Shown here: piece by piece, positions 38,351-47,336 of the stretch
Numbering within the stretch: position 1 is the first letter of the stretch
Layout: each line of letters begins with the position of its first letter
NCBI GenBank assembly: GCA_033032865.1
Contig: JAWHQI010001490.1
Coordinates: forward strand, 1 to 64,000
Length of the DNA: 64,000 nt
Direction: 5' to 3'
Origin: Dactylorhiza incarnata
Lineage: Eukaryota > Streptophyta > Magnoliopsida > Asparagales > Orchidaceae
Notes under the pieces: model-generated
Databases searched by the model: none
Told to the model about the DNA's origin: nothing
What the model saw: the letters and a program-made list of their open reading frames with translations, nothing else
Position numbers and translations under genes: made by a program

Positions 38351-38805
38351 AGCCAAGACCGCTTCTGGCTCACTTGCCCTTGTCGGAACCGGGGCCACAA
38401 TAAGACTGGGAGGTTGTACCAGCTTTCCTAGCCATGCATTTTGTGCAGCCAAGACCGCTTCTGTGACCACTCTGATCATCTCAGCCGAAGGAGCGGTCGC
38501 TGGCACTTCAGCCGACCCACTACTATCAGCGGTGTTACGGGGTCGAGACTGCCCCGCACCACTTCCAGTCACCTATAATCATGCAAGGCACGATTTAGTG
38601 ACTCAAAACATATTAAACATCAATCATGGAACACTCAGGTTCCGCAAACAAGTATGTTTTTTTTTTTTTTTTCATTCCTAAGTGGACATTCTTATTAGTT
38701 TTTATCATTTTAGGTGAATGCACAACCCGTGCGCACCACCCCTTAAAAGGAATTCGTCCCGAATTCGCTAAACTACGGATCGACGCCTTAAGTCCGATAC
38801 CAAAT
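38351..38805 (-). mobile_element. Truncated extra copy of the retrotransposon primer site, leader and gag start
   Basis: This 455 bp segment repeats 44750-45192 with a few substitutions (for example GTTACGGGG against GTTACGAGG, CACTCAGG against CGCTCAGG). It contains the primer binding site copy at 38791-38802, the A-rich leader and gag codons 1 to about 71. It lies outside the 3' LTR, where flanking host DNA is expected. At its left edge the gag sequence continues into AGCCAAGACCGCTTCTG, a second copy of gag bases found at 38447-38463, and then into satellite. The layout implies an LTR-internal-LTR-internal tandem whose far part was lost. Confidence 0.88.
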
Positions 38806-40949
38806 TGTAACACCCTGCCAGTACGAAAAGTATAACAGCAGGTCCGGCCGGGACCCCACGCCATACAAACCACACTAGCTAGGAGTTAAAAGGTGATAAC
38901 CAGAAAAGTAACAACTAAACGAGAGTACAAACGTAAGCGGAAGCATTAATTAAACCATTCAAATAGACATGTCCTCTATTATAGGAATGAACCCAGAATA
39001 AAGAGTTACGGCCTTAAGGCCTTACATTTACCCAAATGCACAAAACTCCCTAAAGCATGCATCGGCACGCAGGCCGGCAATACATGAAAAACAGGAAAAG
39101 AGGCTGGCCTTCGAGGGCCAACTCAGCAAGGGGCCAACACCCGCTATTTCCCGCTAGGCTCACCTGTACCTGCATAAGAACATTCCACCAAGCGGTGGTA
39201 AACAAAGTAACGGTCAGCACAGCTGACCAAATTATAACGACCCCACCCCTTACCCGGGGTGGCGGAGCTTCTACCCTGCAAGCAAGCCATACTAGCACAA
39301 GTACTAATATAAAGAAAGTGCAACTACACGATGTGAGGTTTCAAGCACAATCAATCTTCTAAGTTGAGCATCAAAAGAAGGGAACCTAGGTATGCACATG
39401 ATGTTGGTTGGGTTCACCCGAAGGTTCCCCACAACCGCCTAAGCCACCGCATGAGGCTAAACATGACATCGTTCTATCACAGACGTGGGTACAACAACCG
39501 CACGCTCCATGCTCACAAGGCATGGATCAAAGGTACTTCTTCCCGAGCACCAACACCATCATGAGTCCGGAAACTTGAGATGGGAAAAGAGCTTATGGCC
39601 CGTCTAGGTAAACACCTTCCGCGACCTCTCCCACGATCACACGGCTTTACGAGAGACAACTATCCCTTTACCGATACTGCATGGGAACGGGTTCAGTTCA
39701 GTCAATTCCCGAGCTCTCATCGTCGAGTTCACACATACGATGCGGGTATGACATCACCTCGGCCCGTAAAGGTTTAGCACTTGCTAGTGCTACACAAAAC
39801 ATAAGTTACAACACCCAAGCCTTCACGAGGACATAGGCTTTACACGTAACCAAAAAGGAGATACAACTCGCTCCGCATCAATTTCGTGGTGAAGGTTTGC
39901 CTTCATCCAACTCTCAAAGCATGGGGCTTTCGTTAGGATCTTCGCAAGACGCCTACGCTTAATTCCCGCAATACTATAGAAGATTTCACGGAGTCATTCT
40001 CCGGCACGCATTCTAGGCCTAACCTAAATGCAACGTCGCAAATCAAGCATCACCGATTCGGGCTCACGGCCACGAATAGGCTTCACACAAAATGCCTAAA
40101 TCCGCACGACTACCGGATTTTCTACATGCAATAATGCCGGGGACGGACACAATCTACCCGGAGTTCCGAAGAACTTGAGGAAATCCTACACTTCACCCAT
40201 TTGGTGAAAGAGACACCTCATGCAAGCATAGAAAGAGGAATGAATGGACAAATACAAGTCCAAAGTTCGGGAGGAAGAATCGTTACCCTAGGCGCTTTCT
40301 TTTTCGCCATGGATCCGAGATTCTATACGGAGAGAAACGACCGCACCGGGCTGCACTCTCCAAATCTGGAAACGGCTCGCGAAACGGAGCTCCGGAGCTC
40401 CGTCAATGGCGGGATCTTCCTTCTTCTTCCTTGCCTCCTTCTTCTTCCTCTAGCCTAGGAGAGAGAAACACCTCAAAATAATGAGGATTAATCTCCTCTC
40501 ATAAGCCCTAATAGCCTCCAGCATCTAATCCTAGCCATCGGATCAGATCTCAAAAGATTTGGACGGCCCGATCTTCTTCTCCGCTCAAAATCGCGGAACA
40601 GAATAAACAGGGCGCACGATCACAGGCGCACGGTCAGTGGTCGTGCGCGACGAGGGAAATGGTCGTGCGCACTATCCGGGACAGAACTCTGAATTCCTGT
40701 GAATAAGCGCACGATCGCTGGCGCACGATCACTGGTCGTGCGCGAAGAGGGAAATGGTCGTGCGCACTGTCCGAGACAGAACTCGATTCTCTTCTGAATT
40801 AACGCACGATCGCTGGCGCACGATCACTGGTCGTGCGCGATGAGGCCACTGATCGTGCGCTAAGAGCAGACAGGGAAATTTCAGCCTGTTCCAAACGCAG
40901 CACTACCACTCCACCTACTTCGCGGAACTACCAGTTTTGGGGCGTTACA
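38806..40949 (-). repeat. 3' LTR
   Basis: 2,144 bp. On the plus strand it begins TGTAACACCCTGCCAG and ends GGGGCGTTACA, so the coding-strand ends are TGTAACGCCCC and GTGTTACA. I see five substitutions against the other LTR, at 38975, 39059, 39199, 40069 and 40651, and no length difference. Short open frames inside it are identical in both LTRs and are not genes. Confidence 0.95.
40612..40860. repeat. U3 repeats of GCGCACGATC and its complement (3' LTR)
   Basis: Three imperfect repeats of about 95 bp start at 40612, 40707 and 40803. Each contains GCGCACGATC words facing GATCGTGCGC or GGTCGTGCGC words, so the segment is full of short inverted pairs. It lies 90-340 bp inside the upstream (U3) end of the LTR, where promoter and enhancer elements are expected. 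The other LTR has the same block at 46999-47247. Confidence 0.9.
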
Positions 40950-41771
40950 ACTCCACCCTCCTAAAAAGAATTTCGTCCCGAAATCCAGAAAACAGTAATA
41001 GCATAAATCACAGTTATACTTTACCTGAGGGAAATAGCTCGGGATACTCCGCAAGCATTGCTTGCTCTCTCTCCCCCAAGAGAGCTCCTCTCGGCCGCAG
41101 TTATCCCACCGGACTCTTACCATCCGAATGGACTTGTTCCGCAGCTGCTTTACTTCGGTATCTTCGATGCGTAAAGGCTTGACTTTCGTCGACAACCCAC
41201 TATCGACCGGAACTTTGCCGACCGCAACGATATGAGTAGGCTCTTGCACTGCCTTCCTCAACACTGAAATGTGGAACACGTCGTGCAGACCGCTCAGCTC
41301 TGCAGATAGTGCAAGCCGATAAGCCGCATCACCAACACGCTCCACGATCTCAAACGGTCCTAAGTACCTTGGACTGAGCTTTTTCAAGCGTCGGATCCTT
41401 GATACCCCTTTGAACGATTTGATTTTCAAGTAAACCCGGTCGCCGACGGCAAACTCTAGGTTTCTATGCTTGGCGTTGAAATACTTTGCTTGCCTATCCT
41501 GGGCAACCAACAGCCTTTCGCGTATAGACCGGATCGTCGAAGTTGCTTCTTCAACATCCTTTCGCTTCAATAGCTTAGTATCGCCCGTTTCCGCCCAAGA
41601 CAACGGCGTACGACACTTCTTACCATAGAGGGCCTCGAAAGGAGCCATCTTTGTGCTGGCTTGGTAGCTATTATTGTAGGCGAATTCGATCATAAAGAGG
41701 TGATCCTCCCACCTCTTTCCAAAGTCTAGAGCGCACATTCGGAGCATAACCTCCATAGTCCTGTTGGTTCT
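40881..41771 (-). pseudogene. Integrase C-terminal part with chromodomain-like tail
   Basis: Open frame on the minus strand from the join at about 41771 to a stop at 40881, which lies 69 bases inside the 3' LTR. It starts with the RTNRTMEVMLR region that follows the integrase active site, then FAYNNSYQASTKMAPFEALYG, VGDRVYLKI, and the GPFEIVERVGDAAYRLAL (GPY/F) module. The tail VKQLRNKSIRMVRVRWDN resembles the chromodomain-type end of Tekay/Del elements, which in that family guides integration to heterochromatin. The catalytic Glu codon would fall at the upstream junction, where the frame reads TAG, so this part cannot be read through from the integrase N-terminal part. Confidence 0.85.
40950..40962 (-). 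promoter_or_regulatory. Polypurine tract
   Basis: AGGAGGGTGGAGT on the minus strand directly abuts the 3' LTR. This is the expected primer for plus-strand DNA synthesis. Confidence 0.88.
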
Positions 41772-42207
41772 CTACAGAATCATCCTTCCGGTTCGGAATG
41801 AAGTGTGATACTTTTGCCAATCGGTCCACGATCACCCAGATGGCGTCGTTTCCATGTTGCGATCTCGGCAATCCATGCACGAAATCCATCGAAATATCAT
41901 CAAACTTCCACTCCGGAATCGGCAAGGACTTCAGAAACCCACCGGGACGTTGACATTCCGCTTTCACCAACGCGCAAGTATGACACTTGGCCACGTAAAG
42001 GGCAATGTCTTTCTTCATGCCCGGCCACCAGAACAGTTTCTTCATATCCATAAACATTTTAGTGCTCCCCGGGTGGATCGAGTACTTGGTATGATGAGCC
42101 TCGTACATCAACTCCGCCCGTAGAGTACCAACGTTTGGGATGCATAACCTTTCCTGCTTCCACATAAGGTCGTCTTCGAAGGAGAAATCAGCGTTTAAAC
42201 CCTTCAA
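41671..42207 (-). pseudogene. Integrase N-terminal part, deletion in the catalytic core
   Basis: The first 140 or so codons are a recognisable integrase start. A zinc-binding HHCC region (HHTKYSIHPG and CHTC) precedes the beginning of the core with the first catalytic Asp (DFVHGLP) and FIPNRKDDS. After that the frame is out of register because roughly 60-70 residues, including the second Asp (normally in an SDRD motif), are missing. The next bases are the in-family continuation in another frame. No ATG is used: the frame opens at a TTG overlapping the end of the RT/RNase H frame by 20 bases, so a frameshift also separates these domains. Confidence 0.85.
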
Positions 42208-43468
42208 CGGTTTCCGCTTTGTATCGTTTCAAGCTCTCGTCCAACTCCAATGCTTGTCGAACTCGGTCGGCAAGGTCGTAGTGAACTTCCGTCCAGTTCA
42301 AGCATGCTGAAGTAGACGTTCTCCTATCAATGCATATGATCTCCATTTCTTCTAGCTCACGGATTAGACGCTCATCGTGCATCAAAATCCAATTTGCTTG
42401 TGCGGGAGCCCGACGACTCAACGCGTCTGCAACTACGTTTCCTTTACCGGGAGTATATTTGATATCGAAGGTGTAGTCCCCAAGGAACTCCATCCACCTC
42501 CTTTGGCGCATGTTCAACTCCCTTTGAACTAGTAAGTACTTGAGGCTCTTATGGTCGGTAAAGATATCGATCTTCACGCCATATAGATAGTGCCTCCAAA
42601 GTTTGAGGGCAAAAACCACGGCCGCTAGCTCCAAATCATGGACCGGGTAATTCCTCTCGTGAACCTTCAGTTGCCGGGAGCCGTAGGCAATTACCTTCCC
42701 GAACTGCACTAGGACACAACCCAAACCACTTCCTGAGGCGTCGCTATATATTTCGTAGCCTTCCGTACCCTGTGGCGAGCATAGAATGGGCGCCGTGGTC
42801 AGACGGCTCTTTAGCTCTTCAAAAGCTCGTGCGCACTCGGGCGACCAAACGAACTTATGATCCTTCCTAGTCAGTTTTGTGAGAGGAAGTGCGATCCTCG
42901 AGAAGTTTTCCACAAAGCGCCTATAATAGCCGGCAAGTCCTAAGAAACTTCGGACTTCCGCTACGTTTTTCAACAAAGGCCACGCTTGGATTGCTTCTAT
43001 CTTCGACGGATCAACTGCAATTCCTTCGCCACTAACAACATGACCAAGGAATGCCACTGACGGTAGCCAAAACTCGCACTTGGAGAACTTGGCATATAGC
43101 TGACTCCTCCTCAAGGTGCTCAGGACCGCGTGCAGATGCCCTACATGCTCCTCTTCCGACTGAGAGTATACCAAAATGTCGTCGATGAAGACGATCACAA
43201 ATTGATCTAAATACTCTCGGAATGTCCCGTTCATCAAGTCCATGAATACCGACGGTGCATTGGATAGACCGAACGGCATTACCGTGAACTCATAGTGCCC
43301 AGAGCGGGTACTGAACGCTGTCTTTGGAATGTCACATTCCCTTATCCTAAGTTGCTAGTAGCCGGACCTTAAGTTAAGCTTAGAGTATACCGTCGACCCA
43401 ACCAGTTGGTCAAATAAGTCGTCGATTCTCGGAATCGGATAACGGTTCTTCTCTGTCAGTTTGATCTG
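42188..43468 (-). pseudogene. Reverse transcriptase (5'-truncated) and RNase H
   Basis: The reading frame is recognisable from about 43468 ([19 protein letters not shown]) through an in-frame TAG at 43355-43357, which replaces a residue in the usual SGYHQ motif. It continues open to 42188. The active-site motif FIDDILVY is intact. RNase H follows with [28 protein letters not shown] and [10 protein letters not shown]. The N-terminal fingers and the first catalytic Asp of RT are missing, because upstream of 43468 the sequence is not recognisable. The product would not be active. Confidence 0.88.
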
Positions 43469-43810
43469 CTACTACTAGGACAACACCAAGGCTGGTCTTA
43501 GGCCCCGAATCCTTCAACAAGGTGAAGAATATCTTCGCGCCTTTTCACAGCTTCTCCTATCCGCGCTCACCCGAGATCTATTGGGCAGCATTACCTCTAA
43601 TCTATCCTTGACTAAGGTAAACGACACTCCGATTCATAACACGAAGTCCTTAGACAGATAAGAGAGCGATGCTCCCACACCAACAGAGCTTTCGTCGGAT
43701 AGTCGATAATTAGGACAAGGCCTAATTGCACACAAATTCAAAACATAAAATTTTGTTGTCATCGGATACAATGGACACAATGAAATCTTTATCCGCACAC
43801 AGGGTAGAAA
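43469..43810 (-). other. Unrecognised region between gag and RT
   Basis: Protease and the RT N-terminus belong here, but no frame matches them and stops occur in all frames. No aspartic protease DSGA motif is visible. The sequence is probably a rearranged or filler remnant of the internal domain. Confidence 0.5.
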
Positions 43811-44962
43811 TCATATTAAGAGATGATCATCCATACCTGTGGCAACATCGCATTGTTGAACGACCTTTTGCTGGCCATAAGAGTAGACTCTCGGCTGGGT
43901 TAAAGAATATTGGGGAGTCGAAGACTCCACCGCCTTTCCTTTCTCTATAGCAGCTGAACCCATCGCACGAGCATAGTCCACTTCTCCGCTTTTTGCCTTT
44001 GGAGGACCACTTCGACACACCGCGGCTTTGTGCCCCACCTTCCCGCAGGTGAAACACGTAATAGGTCCCCGCACGGTCGTGGCTCCCAAAATATTAGAAG
44101 GAGCTGGTTCCGCGAACCTAGACTTCCTCTTGTTTCTTCTGAACTCCGACTTGGATTGAGAGGTCGGCGCATGTAACTCATTGAAGTCATTCGCGCGTGG
44201 CATACTCTTCATTTCTATTTCTAGAGATTTTGCTGCTTTCACTAAGACGTTGAAGCCAAGTAACATTGGACCCACAAGCATTTGTCTTAGGTCATCTCGC
44301 AGGCCATTGTAGAACTTGTTGACCTTGGTCTCCTCATCTTCCCACATAGACCTCTCATAACGACCCAGACTGATGAACTCATTCAGGTACTCATCCACTG
44401 AGTGTGCTCCCTGCTCCAGGTGCAAGCACTGGTTCTGTAGTGCCAAATGCCCTGATGAGAGCATGTACCTTAGAAGGAATGACTCATGGAAGTTTTCCCA
44501 AGAGATTTCGGTAAGTTGTCTCCCACCAAACTTGTGCACCAACTCCTCTTCCCACCAAAGTCTTGCTTCTCTTATAAGTAGGAAGGTGGCCAAGGCTACC
44601 AACATATCCTTAATTATAAGTATTGACGTTAAAGTCTTCTTTATTTCTGACAACCACTCAGCAGCTCTCACAGGAGATTCGGTCCCCGCGAAGGATGGAG
44701 GGTTGAGGCTCAGAAAGTACTTTAACAGTTGATAGCGCAATTGCAGTTCCGCTTCTGGCTCACTTGCCCTTGTCGGAACCGGGGCCACAATAAGACTGGG
44801 AGGCTGTACCAGCTTTCCTAGCCATGCATTTTGTGCAGCCAAGACCGCTTCTGTGACCACTCTGATCATCTCAGCCGAAGGAGCGGTCGCTGGCACTTCA
44901 GCCGACCCACTACTATCAGCGGTGTTACGAGGTCGAGACTGCCCCGCACCACTTCCAGTCAC
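43811..44962 (-). CDS. Gag polyprotein of the Ty3/gypsy element
   Basis: 383 codons. The capsid-type retrotransposon gag domain spans about residues 97-250 (AAEWLSEIKKTL, EARLWWEEEL, WENFHESFLLRY, VDEYLNEFISLGRY, FYNGLRDDLR). A single CCHC zinc knuckle lies at C303, C306, H311 and C316, and it would bind the element's RNA in virus-like particles. A basic patch (RRNKRKSR) precedes it. The open frame begins at a GTG directly after a TAG; the first ATG is codon 32 (44869), so translation probably starts there or upstream through splicing at the AG before 44962. The frame ends about 67 residues after the knuckle, without protease. The same N-terminal sequence is duplicated at 38351-38572. Confidence 0.88.
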   Translation of the reverse strand: MTGSGAGQSRPRNTADSSGSAEVPATAPSAEMIRVVTEAVLAAQNAWLGKLVQPPSLIVAPVPTRASEPEAELQLRYQLLKYFLSLNPPSFAGTESPVRAAEWLSEIKKTLTSILIIKDMLVALATFLLIREARLWWEEELVHKFGGRQLTEISWENFHESFLLRYMLSSGHLALQNQCLHLEQGAHSVDEYLNEFISLGRYERSMWEDEETKVNKFYNGLRDDLRQMLVGPMLLGFNVLVKAAKSLEIEMKSMPRANDFNELHAPTSQSKSEFRRNKRKSRFAEPAPSNILGATTVRGPITCFTCGKVGHKAAVCRSGPPKAKSGEVDYARAMGSAAIEKGKAVESSTPQYSLTQPRVYSYGQQKVVQQCDVATGMDDHLLI

Positions 44963-45177
44963 CTATAATCATGCAAGGCACGATTTAGTGACTCAAAACA
45001 TATCAAACATCAATCATGGAACGCTCAGGTTCCGCAAACAAGTATGTTTTTTTTTTTTTCATTCCTAAGTGGACATTCTTATTAGTTTTTATCATTTTAG
45101 GTGAATGCACAACCCGTGCGCACCACCCCTTAAAAGGAATTCGTCCCGAATTCGCTAAACTACGGATCGACGCCTTA

Positions 45178-45189
45178 AGTCCGATACCA
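45178..45189 (-). promoter_or_regulatory. Primer binding site (tRNA-iMet type)
   Basis: TGGTATCGGACT on the minus strand, three bases after the 5' LTR end. It is close to the usual plant TGGTATCAGAGC and is followed by a leader with a T-run on the plus strand (A-run on the coding strand). A second copy lies at 38791-38802 outside the 3' LTR. Confidence 0.85.
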
Positions 45190-45192
45190 AAT

Positions 45193-47336
45193 TGTAACAC
45201 CCTGCCAGTACGAAAAGTATAACAGCAGGTCCGGCCGGGACCCCACGCCATACAAACCACACTAGCTAGGAGTTAAAAGGTGATAACCAGAAAAGTAACA
45301 ACTAAACGAGAGTACAAACGTAAGCGGAAGCATTAATTAAACCATTCAAATAGACATGTCCACTATTATAGGAATGAACCCAGAATAAAGAGTTACGGCC
45401 TTAAGGCCTTACATTTACCCAAATGCACAAAACTCCCTAAAGCATACATCGGCACGCAGGCCGGCAATACATGAAAAACAGGAAAAGAGGCTGGCCTTCG
45501 AGGGCCAACTCAGCAAGGGGCCAACACCCGCTATTTCCCGCTAGGCTCACCTGTACCTGCATAAGAACATTCCACCAAGCGGTGGCAAACAAAGTAACGG
45601 TCAGCACAGCTGACCAAATTATAACGACCCCACCCCTTACCCGGGGTGGCGGAGCTTCTACCCTGCAAGCAAGCCATACTAGCACAAGTACTAATATAAA
45701 GAAAGTGCAACTACACGATGTGAGGTTTCAAGCACAATCAATCTTCTAAGTTGAGCATCAAAAGAAGGGAACCTAGGTATGCACATGATGTTGGTTGGGT
45801 TCACCCGAAGGTTCCCCACAACCGCCTAAGCCACCGCATGAGGCTAAACATGACATCGTTCTATCACAGACGTGGGTACAACAACCGCACGCTCCATGCT
45901 CACAAGGCATGGATCAAAGGTACTTCTTCCCGAGCACCAACACCATCATGAGTCCGGAAACTTGAGATGGGAAAAGAGCTTATGGCCCGTCTAGGTAAAC
46001 ACCTTCCGCGACCTCTCCCACGATCACACGGCTTTACGAGAGACAACTATCCCTTTACCGATACTGCATGGGAACGGGTTCAGTTCAGTCAATTCCCGAG
46101 CTCTCATCGTCGAGTTCACACATACGATGCGGGTATGACATCACCTCGGCCCGTAAAGGTTTAGCACTTGCTAGTGCTACACAAAACATAAGTTACAACA
46201 CCCAAGCCTTCACGAGGACATAGGCTTTACACGTAACCAAAAAGGAGATACAACTCGCTCCGCATCAATTTCGTGGTGAAGGTTTGCCTTCATCCAACTC
46301 TCAAAGCATGGGGCTTTCGTTAGGATCTTCGCAAGACGCCTACGCTTAATTCCCGCAATACTATAGAAGATTTCACGGAGTCATTCTCCGGCACGCATTC
46401 TAGGCCTAACCTAAATGCAACGTCGCAAATCAAGCATCACCGATTCGGGCTCACGACCACGAATAGGCTTCACACAAAATGCCTAAATCCGCACGACTAC
46501 CGGATTTTCTACATGCAATAATGCCGGGGACGGACACAATCTACCCGGAGTTCCGAAGAACTTGAGGAAATCCTACACTTCACCCATTTGGTGAAAGAGA
46601 CACCTCATGCAAGCATAGAAAGAGGAATGAATGGACAAATACAAGTCCAAAGTTCGGGAGGAAGAATCGTTACCCTAGGCGCTTTCTTTTTCGCCATGGA
46701 TCCGAGATTCTATACGGAGAGAAACGACCGCACCGGGCTGCACTCTCCAAATCTGGAAACGGCTCGCGAAACGGAGCTCCGGAGCTCCGTCAATGGCGGG
46801 ATCTTCCTTCTTCTTCCTTGCCTCCTTCTTCTTCCTCTAGCCTAGGAGAGAGAAACACCTCAAAATAATGAGGATTAATCTCCTCTCATAAGCCCTAATA
46901 GCCTCCAGCATCTAATCCTAGCCATCGGATCAGATCTCAAAAGATTTGGACGGCCCGATCTTCTTCTCCGCTCAAAATCGCGGAACAGAATAAACAGGGC
47001 GCACGATCACAGGCGCACGGTCAGTGGTCGTGCGCGATGAGGGAAATGGTCGTGCGCACTATCCGGGACAGAACTCTGAATTCCTGTGAATAAGCGCACG
47101 ATCGCTGGCGCACGATCACTGGTCGTGCGCGAAGAGGGAAATGGTCGTGCGCACTGTCCGAGACAGAACTCGATTCTCTTCTGAATTAACGCACGATCGC
47201 TGGCGCACGATCACTGGTCGTGCGCGATGAGGCCACTGATCGTGCGCTAAGAGCAGACAGGGAAATTTCAGCCTGTTCCAAACGCAGCACTACCACTCCA
47301 CCTACTTCGCGGAACTACCAGTTTTGGGGCGTTACA
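45193..47336 (-). repeat. 5' LTR
   Basis: 2,144 bp, collinear with 38806-40949 at an offset of 6,387. Differences seen: 45362, 45446, 45586, 46456 and 47038. It ends at 47336 and the satellite resumes at monomer position 160 (ACACTTTTCC). Confidence 0.95.
46999..47247. repeat. U3 repeats of GCGCACGATC and its complement (5' LTR)
   Basis: Same block as 40612-40860, with one substitution (47038). In the 5' LTR this would be upstream of transcription start. Confidence 0.9.

Larger units (their letters stand above)
38806..47336 (-). mobile_element. Ty3/gypsy chromovirus LTR retrotransposon (Tekay/Del-like), defective
   Basis: 8,531 bp from LTR to LTR, on the minus strand. Both LTRs are 2,144 bp and run TGTAACGCCCC to GGTGTTACA on the coding strand. 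A tRNA-iMet-type primer site follows the 5' LTR and a purine tract precedes the 3' LTR. The internal region is 4,243 bp, short for the lineage. Order is gag, (protease not recognisable), RT, RNase H, integrase, chromodomain-like tail: the Ty3/gypsy order. The RT start, most of the protease region and the middle of the integrase are deleted. The C-terminal VKQLRNKSIRMVRVRWDN segment is the basis for a Tekay/Del-like assignment. No target duplication can be matched, because the left side is rearranged. Confidence 0.93.

Noticed and set aside
38341..38351. Target site duplication for the retrotransposon
   Set aside because: The right flank is ACACT at monomer position 160, while the left border is ACGCGC at position 66; the five bases do not match.
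39050..40458. Several 65-100 codon open frames in each LTR
   Set aside because: Present identically in both LTRs, on both strands, without domain features.
22766..47336. tRNA or rRNA genes within the inserted elements
   Set aside because: No cloverleaf or rRNA-like segment was recognised; the TGGTATCGGACT word is a primer binding site, not a tRNA.
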